From DASTDY01 sp035457345 (GTDB lineage Bacteria > Patescibacteriota > Saccharimonadia > Saccharimonadales > EFPC-124): a DNA stretch of 6,521 bases. The notes below the pieces were generated by a model. That model ran no database searches. It had not been told where the DNA came from and saw only the letters and a list, made by a program, of their open reading frames with translations. The translations under genes and the position numbers were made by a program. Below, in pieces: positions 1-4,791 of the stretch; the stretch's first letter is position 1; each line of letters begins with the position of its first letter. The stretch covers positions 1-6,521 of the forward strand of contig DATIBT010000057.1 in assembly GCA_035457345.1 (NCBI GenBank), read 5' to 3'.

Positions 1-362
1 CTGTCATAGTCCCAGGAGAATTCGAGGACTTCGTCGCCGTTGGGGCCGGTATACAACCAGCTGCCTGTTGACACGCGACGTGGCCGGGTTCTCCCCACGA
101 TAGCCATAACGCGTTCCTCGATTGTTTCCGGGTCCGCATGAGCAAACTGGCGCGTGGCAGTACTGTCTGCGCCGTCATTGACAACCCTGAATCCCGCTCG
201 TTCCAGAATAGTGCCGAGGCGGGGGCAGGTGCCAGCGGGCCAGGTGATCGTGCAATTGTCTTCCTCTGTGGACGCGTACGGGTAATGAATTTCTACTTTT
301 GCCGAGACTGCCTCGGAGCCCGTAACGTACAGTGCCATGAACGTGACATAGCCAAGCCGCAA
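1..362 (-). CDS. Unknown protein A, N-terminal 120 residues, cut by window edge
   Basis: An open frame runs on the minus strand from a TTG at 362-360 to the left edge, with no stop in 120 codons. I chose TTG because AGAGGAG (minus strand; 371-377) lies 8 bases upstream. An in-frame ATG at 338-336 is the alternative and lacks so good a ribosome binding site. I do not recognise the family. There is no signal peptide or clear membrane segment. Visible landmarks counted from the TTG are Glu24-Ile25, Trp41-Pro42, a Phe-Arg-Val-Val stretch at 58-61, Thr-Gly-Ser-Trp at 99-102 and Gly-Asp-Glu at 109-111. These recur at nearly the same positions in unknown protein B (2456-3151, minus), so the two look like divergent paralogues, and the matching positions also favour the TTG start. 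The gene is divergent from typA and has its own extended -10 promoter. Function unknown; the C-terminus is outside the window. Confidence 0.7.
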   Translation of the reverse strand, partial: MRLGYVTFMALYVTGSEAVSAKVEIHYPYASTEEDNCTITWPAGTCPRLGTILERAGFRVVNDGADSTATRQFAHADPETIEERVMAIVGRTRPRRVSTGSWLYTGPNGDEVLEFSWDYD

Positions 363-397
363 AACGACCACTCCTCTGATTGGTGGGTGCCGGGCAA

Positions 398-406
398 ATT
401 ATAGCA
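398..406 (-). promoter_or_regulatory. Extended -10 promoter for unknown protein A
   Basis: On the minus strand the sequence reads TGC-TATAAT: a perfect -10 hexamer preceded by a TGN extension. No good -35 hexamer is seen 16-18 bases upstream, as is usual for extended -10 promoters. Transcription would start near 391, about 28 bases before the TTG start codon, leaving room for the AGAGGAG ribosome binding site. Confidence 0.6.
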
Positions 407-483
407 GAATGGCCAGTAAACTGGGTGATCCTGCCTGTGCGGAACCATGCATTGTGCAATACTATAAAATATTTATAATGTTA

Positions 484-511
484 TTGCAACAATCTGTATC
501 TGTGGTACAAT
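484..511 (+). promoter_or_regulatory. typA promoter
   Basis: TTGCAA (484-489), a 16-base spacer and TACAAT (506-511), with TGG directly before the -10 hexamer, make a good extended -10 promoter. The start would be near 518, giving a leader of about 30 bases. A second possible promoter lies upstream: TATAAT at 474-479 with a weak TTGTGC at 452-457. The leader contains a 5-bp hairpin (526-530 with 536-540) and then six T residues up to the ATG. Confidence 0.6.
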
Positions 512-547
512 ATTAAAAAGTAATAGCGCTTTTAGGGCGCATTTTTT

Positions 548-2383
548 ATGGCTCAAGATCAATCTAAAATACGCAACATCGCAATTATCGCCCACGTTGA
601 CCACGGTAAGACAACCCTGGTAGATGGGCTGCTTAAGCAATCTAAAACCTTCCGCGACAACCAAGCAGAAATGAGCCAGGAGCTCATTATGGACTCAGGT
701 GATCAAGAACGTGAGCGCGGCATTACTATTACTGCCAAAGTGACGGCGGTGCAACACGGCGATTATCGCATTAATATTATCGATACTCCGGGTCACGCCG
801 ATTTTAGCGGCGAGGTTGAACGCACACTCAACATGGCCGATGGCTGCCTGCTCATTGTTGACGCGCAGGAAGGCCCCATGCCGCAAACCAAGTTTGTGCT
901 TGGCAAGGCGCTGGCAAATGAGCTTACGCCAATTGTGGTTATTAACAAAATCGATAAGCCGGGCAGCCGCATTAAAGAAGTCGAAGACGAACTCGCCGAC
1001 CTTTTCCTAGAGCTTGCTGTTCATGAGGACCAGCTCCATTACCCCGTGTATTACGCTATTGGCCGTGCCGGCAAAGCCTGGAAGGACATGCCTGGCAATC
1101 CAGATGAAGACGCTGACCTTGAACCAATCTTTGACGCCATTATGAACGATATCCCTGCCCCAAGCGTTGAATTGGACAAGCCGTTCCAGATGCTGGTCAC
1201 CGCCCTGGCCTGGGATAACTTTAAGGGTAAATATGCCATTGGCCGCATTACCCGCGGCGGTGTAAAGGCTGGCGACCAGGTAGCCATCTGCAAAAAAGAC
1301 GGTACCATTGCCAAGGGTAAGGTTGAGCTTGTATTCATGAGCCACGGCCTCAGTAAATTTGAGGTGCCGGAAGGTGTTGCTGGCGACATTGTGCAGGTAA
1401 CCGGCCTTGCCGACGTGCAAATTGGCGAGACAATTGCCGACGCCGCCCAGCCCGAGGCCTTGCCAGTTATCGAAGTTGAAGCGCCGACTCTTGAGGTATT
1501 CCTCGGCCCTAATACCAGCCCATTCAAGGGGCTCGAAGGTGAATTCAATACCGGCCGCCAAATCGGTGATCGTCTGCATAAGGAACTTGAGACTAATGTT
1601 GGCCTGCGTGTCACCGATGACGGCATTGGCTTTAAAGTTGCCGGCCGCGGTGAACTGCACGTAAGCGTGCTGATTGAAACCATGCGCCGCGAAGGCTACG
1701 AATTTGAAGTCGGCCGCCCGCAAGTCGTCACTAAAGTAGAAGACGGCAAAACTATGGAGCCAGTCGAAGAACTTATTATTGAAGTCCCGGCAGAACACGT
1801 GGGCACTGTCCAGATGGAGCTTGGTCAACGCCGCGCCACGCTTAAAGAGCAGTTTAACTCTTCTTCAAAAGGCGTCACGAAACTCGTGTATGAGCTTCCA
1901 ACACGCGCACTCCTTGGTCTTCGCAACATTCTTATGACCCAAACTAAGGGCACAATTATTATGAACAGCCTGCTTGTCGGCTATCAACCGTTGGGCGCGC
2001 CGCTCCAGCAGCTCCGCAATGGTGTGCTCATCGCGTTCGAAACCGGCACCACAACCCCGTACGCCCTTGAAACTGCCGAACAGCGCGGCACGTGTTTTGT
2101 CGGTCCTGGCGAGAAGGTCTACGCTGGCCAAATCATTGGCCTCAACCGCCGTGGCGATGATCTTGAGGTAAACGTATGTAAAGCTAAACATCTTACTAAC
2201 ATGCGTAGTAGCTCAAGCGATGGTGTGATTCAGCTGACGCCGCCGACTATTTTGAGCCTTGAACAGTGTCTCGATTTTATTGAAAACGACGAACTCTTAG
2301 AAGTGACTCCTAAGTCACTCCGCCTCCGCAAGCGTGAACTCAATCCGAGCTTACGCAAGCGCCAGAATTTTAAAGCAAAATAA
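548..2383 (+). CDS. typA: Ribosome-associated translational GTPase BipA/TypA
   Basis: A 611-residue protein, the usual length for BipA/TypA. This elongation-factor-like GTPase binds the 70S ribosome in the cytoplasm and in other bacteria helps large-subunit assembly and stress or cold adaptation. The G domain (about 1-200) shows G1 AHVDHGKT (15-22), the switch-I GITIT (58-62), G3 DTPGH (79-83) and G4 NKID (133-136). It is followed by a beta-barrel domain II (about 210-300), EF-G-like domains III and V (about 310-480) and the BipA-specific C-terminal domain with its conserved NVCKAKHLTNMR and LTPP stretches, ending in a basic tail (RLRKREL then RKRQ). The usual G5 Ser-Ala motif is replaced by AIGR at 170-173. 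The ATG at 548 sits in front of the first conserved residues; its only ribosome binding site is a weak AGGG (534-537) inside a short hairpin. It is probably transcribed alone, with its own promoter and a hairpin after the stop. Confidence 0.97.
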   Translation: MAQDQSKIRNIAIIAHVDHGKTTLVDGLLKQSKTFRDNQAEMSQELIMDSGDQERERGITITAKVTAVQHGDYRINIIDTPGHADFSGEVERTLNMADGCLLIVDAQEGPMPQTKFVLGKALANELTPIVVINKIDKPGSRIKEVEDELADLFLELAVHEDQLHYPVYYAIGRAGKAWKDMPGNPDEDADLEPIFDAIMNDIPAPSVELDKPFQMLVTALAWDNFKGKYAIGRITRGGVKAGDQVAICKKDGTIAKGKVELVFMSHGLSKFEVPEGVAGDIVQVTGLADVQIGETIADAAQPEALPVIEVEAPTLEVFLGPNTSPFKGLEGEFNTGRQIGDRLHKELETNVGLRVTDDGIGFKVAGRGELHVSVLIETMRREGYEFEVGRPQVVTKVEDGKTMEPVEELIIEVPAEHVGTVQMELGQRRATLKEQFNSSSKGVTKLVYELPTRALLGLRNILMTQTKGTIIMNSLLVGYQPLGAPLQQLRNGVLIAFETGTTTPYALETAEQRGTCFVGPGEKVYAGQIIGLNRRGDDLEVNVCKAKHLTNMRSSSSDGVIQLTPPTILSLEQCLDFIENDELLEVTPKSLRLRKRELNPSLRKRQNFKAK

Positions 2384-2403
2384 AAACCGCGGGCTAGCGG
2401 TTT
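2384..2403 (+). terminator. Hairpin directly after typA, likely terminator
   Basis: AAACCGC (2384-2390) and GCGGTTT (2397-2403) form a perfect 7-bp stem with a 6-base loop, beginning at the base after the typA stop codon. The following tract (GCCTTTG) is only weakly T-rich, so termination efficiency is uncertain. Confidence 0.6.
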
Positions 2404-2409
2404 GCCTTT

Positions 2410-2442
2410 GCACGGCCAGACGGTTCCCAGGTCTGGCCGTGC
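2410..2442. terminator. 12-bp perfect hairpin between convergent genes
   Basis: GCACGGCCAGAC (2410-2421) pairs perfectly with GTCTGGCCGTGC (2431-2442) around a 9-base loop. It lies 13 bases past the stop of the minus-strand gene B and just after the typA hairpin. It is symmetric, so it could act on transcripts from both sides. Neither strand has a T run after it, so it may be a transcript-end stabiliser or bidirectional barrier rather than a standard intrinsic terminator. Confidence 0.5.
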
Positions 2443-2455
2443 TTCAGCACGTGCA

Positions 2456-3151
2456 TTATACGGATCGGCTCTTGGCGTAGAGACCGACCAGGGTGGTGAT
2501 GCTGCCGATGTAGTTTTCGGCCGAGTCCTCTCTCAGTTTGACAGTGACCTCGCCTGTGACCACTTTCGGCTTGGACTCGATGCCCGGCACCGGTTCAGCT
2601 TCTTCCTCGTGCAGATCGACGACGACAAACTGGACAGAAGTGGCGACGCAGAGATCTGATGCCCGGAGCGCCTCCATGAAGGCGTCCGTGATGGTCGGCT
2701 CGGTATTGTCCTCCTCGGCCTTGCCCGGAACCTGGAAGGGACCGGGTTCAAACCGTGCGATGGACAACCGACGGTGATCGTCGCCCATAACATCGACGCT
2801 GATCACCTCCTCACACTCGTCACCCTCGCGGCCCGGCACAGTCACGCTATACCAAAAGCCGGTAGGGGGAAGCGGCTGGACTTTGCTGAAGATCTCACGA
2901 ACCAGCGCGACAGCCGTTGCCAGATTGGCCTTTTCCATTTCTGCGGTCACTCGGCACCGGTTCTGCCGGGTGATGACCTCCCAGTCCGTGGGCAGGTGCT
3001 TTGCGACGGTGTCGCGGTTCGCCTCCGGCCAGGCGGCGTGGATGGTTACACCTGTCAGTTGATGGGGGGTTATGGTGATTTCAAGCTCGTCGCCACCGAG
3101 CGCTAAATTCAGGGACGCGTTTTGCGGCCCCTGTACTGCACCTCCGGTCAT
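2456..3151 (-). CDS. Unknown protein B, paralogue of unknown protein A
   Basis: A 231-residue open frame on the minus strand, ATG at 3151-3149, with GAAGGG (3161-3166) 9 bases upstream as ribosome binding site and an extended -10 promoter before that. I do not recognise the family. There is no signal peptide, membrane helix or obvious catalytic motif. The protein is rich in acidic residues and alternates short hydrophobic stretches, suggesting a beta-rich soluble fold. The N-terminal half shares landmarks with protein A: Glu24-Ile25, Trp41-Pro42, Trp-Glu-Val-Ile at 57-60, Thr-Gly-Phe-Trp at 97-100 and Gly-Asp-Glu at 110-112. The C-terminal half (about 120-231) carries an acidic stretch around 182-187 and ends in a basic residue-containing tail. 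It is convergent with typA, with a strong hairpin between them. The orderly start signals argue it is a real gene; its role is unknown. Confidence 0.8.
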   Translation of the reverse strand: MTGGAVQGPQNASLNLALGGDELEITITPHQLTGVTIHAAWPEANRDTVAKHLPTDWEVITRQNRCRVTAEMEKANLATAVALVREIFSKVQPLPPTGFWYSVTVPGREGDECEEVISVDVMGDDHRRLSIARFEPGPFQVPGKAEEDNTEPTITDAFMEALRASDLCVATSVQFVVVDLHEEEAEPVPGIESKPKVVTGEVTVKLREDSAENYIGSITTLVGLYAKSRSV

Positions 3152-3191
3152 ACCGCACTACCCTTCTTCATTCTTGCAGTGCCTGTGGATA

Positions 3192-3200
3192 AGTATACCA
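3192..3200 (-). promoter_or_regulatory. Extended -10 promoter for unknown protein B
   Basis: The minus strand reads TGG-TATACT, matching five of six -10 bases with a TGN extension; no convincing -35 is seen. Transcription would start near 3186, giving a leader of about 35 bases that includes the GAAGGG ribosome binding site. The architecture resembles that upstream of paralogue A. Confidence 0.5.
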
Positions 3201-3268
3201 AATCATTGTGTAAGGCTGGAAATATTACTTAGTTTATTATATATGTGTAGGTTATGCGCCGGTCACTT

Positions 3269-3297
3269 TTGACATTACTAAGATCTGAGCGTATGAT
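3269..3297 (+). promoter_or_regulatory. Promoter of the phe leader and chorismate mutase gene
   Basis: TTGACA (3269-3274, perfect consensus), a 17-base spacer and TATGAT (3292-3297, five of six) make the best sigma-70-type promoter in the window. The expected start, 6-8 bases past the -10, falls at about 3304-3305, essentially on the ATG of the leader peptide. Confidence 0.75.
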
Positions 3298-3304
3298 GCA
3301 AGTA

Positions 3305-3388
3305 ATGAAAACTTTCATCAACAGCTTTGCCTTTTTCTTTTATGGCCGCCCAGTGCTTGGCGAGTTGTTGATGAGCGTTGAAACATAA
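3305..3388 (+). CDS. Phenylalanine-rich attenuator leader peptide (pheL-like)
   Basis: A 27-codon frame from ATG 3305 to TAA 3386-3388. It encodes five Phe (residues 4, 8, 10, 11, 12) and one Tyr (13); the core reads SFAFFFYG. E. coli PheL, the leader of the chorismate mutase/prephenate dehydratase gene pheA, is likewise a short peptide with a run of Phe. The frame sits between a strong promoter and a terminator hairpin, upstream of a chorismate mutase gene, which is the expected layout. No ribosome binding site precedes the ATG, and the promoter places +1 at or one base before it, so translation is probably leaderless. In-frame ATGs at 3293 and 3296 lie inside the -10 and would be used only with another promoter. 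The peptide probably has no function beyond reporting charged tRNA-Phe supply. Confidence 0.8.
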   Translation: MKTFINSFAFFFYGRPVLGELLMSVET

Positions 3389-3435
3389 ATCCCCTCGAAG
3401 TTCACCAACAGGCCGCCAAGCAGGCGGCCGTTTTT
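3344..3435 (+). promoter_or_regulatory. Phenylalanine transcription attenuator with alternative RNA folds
   Basis: Four segments can be read. Segment 1 is 3344-3353, segment 2 is 3356-3370, segment 3 is 3406-3420 and segment 4 is 3423-3429. Segment 2 pairs with segment 3 as antiterminator: CTTGGCG (3356-3362) with CGCCAAG (3414-3420), and TGTTG (3366-3370) with CAACA (3406-3410). Segments 3 and 4 form the terminator, so the two folds exclude each other. Segment 1 is the same 10-mer as 3411-3420 with one change, and CGCC (3347-3350) can pair with GGCG (3359-3362) as a pause hairpin. A ribosome stalled on the Phe codons at 3326-3340 would cover segment 1 and leave segment 2 free, allowing read-through. 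Fast translation to the stop at 3386 would displace segment 2 and let the terminator form. Confidence 0.8.
3411..3435 (+). terminator. Attenuator terminator
   Basis: GGCCGCC (3411-3417) and GGCGGCC (3423-3429) form a perfect 7-bp GC stem with loop AAGCA, followed by G and five T residues. It ends 25 bases before the chorismate mutase start, so it controls entry into that gene rather than ending an upstream one. Confidence 0.85.
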
Positions 3436-3460
3436 AATACTCAAAACGAAGGAGCTATAT

Positions 3461-4120
3461 ATGTCAATTATGGAAGTAGAGGCTAATCGAGAAGTCGCAG
3501 GTGCCCACGAGGTAATAGAACAGAGTCGTGAACGCATAACCGCTATTGACGACGAAGTCGCCCAGTTGCTCGTTGAGCGCCATGCGACTGTGCAAGCCAT
3601 TGCGCTGGCGCGGCGAGTTGCCGGTGAGCCGTTGTACAGCGCGCGCGAACAGCAGGCGACGGTTAATGATTTTACCAGTGCCGCAGAAGAGCATGGGATT
3701 GACCGGGACATGGCTAGAAGGGATATAATTCATCCTTTAGTTGAAGCCGAAAATAAGGTGACTGTTTCCCTGGCCGGCATGGCAGCCTATGAAGGTGAAG
3801 ATACATCTGATGTGATAGCCGAAGGTCTCCGTCGCAAAACAGAGATTGACTTGCAGCTTATTATGTTGATTGCTCAGCGCAAAGCTGTTGCCGAGGCTAT
3901 TGGCGAAGCTAAAAAAGTGTTAGGCCTCGGTATCTACAACGAAGCGCGTGAGCTAGAGGTTATTGATAGGTTTATTGATACAACGGTTCAAGGTGGGGTG
4001 TCGCGTCAACTCTCGTATGGCATTATTACTCGTCTGATTCAGGAGTCGCGCAGTGCCCAGTCGGTCGTGCTAAGCGGCGGCGAGATGAGTGCTACCCAAG
4101 CTGAGGCAATCGCCCAGTAA
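3461..4120 (+). CDS. Tandem AroQ-type chorismate mutase domain protein
   Basis: A 219-residue cytoplasmic protein that appears to hold two AroQ (type II) chorismate mutase domains, about 18-105 and 118-205; single AroQ domains are about 90 residues. AroQ enzymes rearrange chorismate to prephenate, the first committed step to Phe and Tyr. Aligned by eye to E. coli CM: domain 1 has Arg23 (R11), Arg40 (R28), Arg51 in place of K39, and Arg62-Glu63 (R51-E52), but no D48 or Q88 match. Domain 2 has Arg140 (R28), Lys151 (K39), Asn160 for D48, Arg163-Glu164 (R51-E52) and Ser196-x3-Gln200 (S84/Q88), while its R11 position is shifted (Arg124/125). Domain 2 therefore looks more complete. AAGGAG lies 6 bases before the ATG. 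The Phe-rich leader and attenuator upstream support a biosynthetic role. No prephenate dehydratase or dehydrogenase domain is attached. The 3' end overlaps the opposing oxidoreductase gene by 29 bp. Activity is inferred. Confidence 0.85.
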   Translation: MSIMEVEANREVAGAHEVIEQSRERITAIDDEVAQLLVERHATVQAIALARRVAGEPLYSAREQQATVNDFTSAAEEHGIDRDMARRDIIHPLVEAENKVTVSLAGMAAYEGEDTSDVIAEGLRRKTEIDLQLIMLIAQRKAVAEAIGEAKKVLGLGIYNEARELEVIDRFIDTTVQGGVSRQLSYGIITRLIQESRSAQSVVLSGGEMSATQAEAIAQ

Positions 4121-4748
4121 ACCAGTCTCTTATAAGTCGGGTTTCGGGTACTCCCCGCTCTATTAGTTCGGCGCTGAGTTCATCGACCATTAGGCTTGGG
4201 CCAGATATATAGATTAAGTGCTCGTTGTGATCTGGCAGGTCAAAAGTGGTGATATGCCTCCCAATAATATATCTCACACTGAGCTCTGGTCGCTCTCGTT
4301 GCCAGGCGTCGAATTCCTGGGCAAATATGGCGTCAGGCGTCGTAGAACCGTAGAGCAGCATAACCGGTACGGGCGCGCCCTCGTGTATGCGCTGTTTTAA
4401 GATAGCGTGGAATGGGGTAATGCCAATGCCCGCTGCTATAAAAATGAGGGGCGCGGTACTCTCGCGCCAGGTAAACGTCCCTTCGAGGCCATACCCCTTT
4501 ACGCTATCGCCTGGTTGCAGCTTGGCGAGACTGTTTTTATATGCGCTACCGCTGAGGCGGGTAGTGATGGCAATAATTCCCTCGTATGGCGCCGAGGAAA
4601 TACTAAACCTATGCTCGAGAGGTCCATAGGGCCCGGCAACCTCAACTTTGATCGACTGCCCTGCTGTCCACGTAAAACCATCTGGCGGGGTGAACAAAAA
4701 TGTGGCCGCATCGGCTTCTTCACGCTTTCCCTGGAAGTGGAATTCCAT
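4092..4748 (-). CDS. Ferredoxin reductase-type FAD/NAD(P) oxidoreductase
   Basis: A 218-residue stand-alone flavoprotein of the ferredoxin-NADP+ reductase superfamily. The N-terminal beta-barrel (about 1-95) carries the FAD-binding Arg-Phe-Ser-Ile-Ser (47-51). The NAD(P)-binding half has GIGITP (107-112), LLYGS (131-135) and ISGPSLMV (181-188), and ends near the family's aromatic C-terminus (DWFTG, 208-212) with six extra residues. No iron-sulphur, transmembrane or globin domain is fused, so the electron partner is unknown; a ferredoxin, flavodoxin or similar carrier would be typical. I chose ATG 4748-4746. The frame stays open up to 4841, but that would overlap the divergent kinase gene and add unrelated residues. 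A GGAGG ribosome site (minus strand) lies about 15 bases upstream, longer than usual, inside a small palindrome (4761-4773). The gene overlaps the chorismate mutase tail-to-tail; no terminator is seen. Confidence 0.88.
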   Translation of the reverse strand: MEFHFQGKREEADAATFLFTPPDGFTWTAGQSIKVEVAGPYGPLEHRFSISSAPYEGIIAITTRLSGSAYKNSLAKLQPGDSVKGYGLEGTFTWRESTAPLIFIAAGIGITPFHAILKQRIHEGAPVPVMLLYGSTTPDAIFAQEFDAWQRERPELSVRYIIGRHITTFDLPDHNEHLIYISGPSLMVDELSAELIERGVPETRLIRDWFTGRLPQLG

Positions 4749-4760
4749 GATCTTTATTAT

Positions 4761-4773
4761 GCACCTCCGGTGC
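4761..4773. repeat. Small palindrome over the oxidoreductase ribosome binding site
   Basis: GCACC-TCC-GGTGC is a 5-bp inverted repeat in the 43-bp gap between two divergent genes. On the minus-strand transcript it would fold the GGAGG ribosome binding site into a hairpin. It also abuts the predicted -10 of the kinase gene, so it could equally be a protein-binding site. Confidence 0.35.
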
Positions 4774-4776
4774 TTT

Positions 4777-4785
4777 TGGTAAACT
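4777..4785 (+). promoter_or_regulatory. Possible extended -10 promoter giving a leaderless kinase mRNA
   Basis: TGG-TAAACT matches the TGN extension and four of six -10 bases; the -35 region (TTATGC, 4757-4762) is poor. A start 6-7 bases past the hexamer falls on the ATG at 4792. No ribosome binding site precedes that ATG, which agrees with a leaderless transcript. Confidence 0.35.
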
Positions 4786-4791
4786 AACAAC

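Noticed and set aside
1007..1828. Long open frame (273 codons) on the minus strand inside typA, and another at 1051-1683
   Set aside because: Both lie entirely antisense to a certain typA gene, have no recognisable domain, and arise from its codon bias.
3305..3435. T-box riboswitch as an alternative to ribosome-mediated attenuation
   Set aside because: I see no T-box antiterminator sequence or long specifier stem, and the leader is short and clearly encodes a Phe-rich peptide.
3137..4771. Identical 12-mer TGCACCTCCGGT at 3137-3148 and 4760-4771, near the starts of two minus-strand genes
   Set aside because: A shared 12-mer is expected by chance a few times in a window this size, and one copy lies within coding sequence.
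4407..4787. Plus-strand open frame of 126 codons opposite the oxidoreductase
   Set aside because: It is antisense to a well-supported flavoprotein gene and has no recognisable features.
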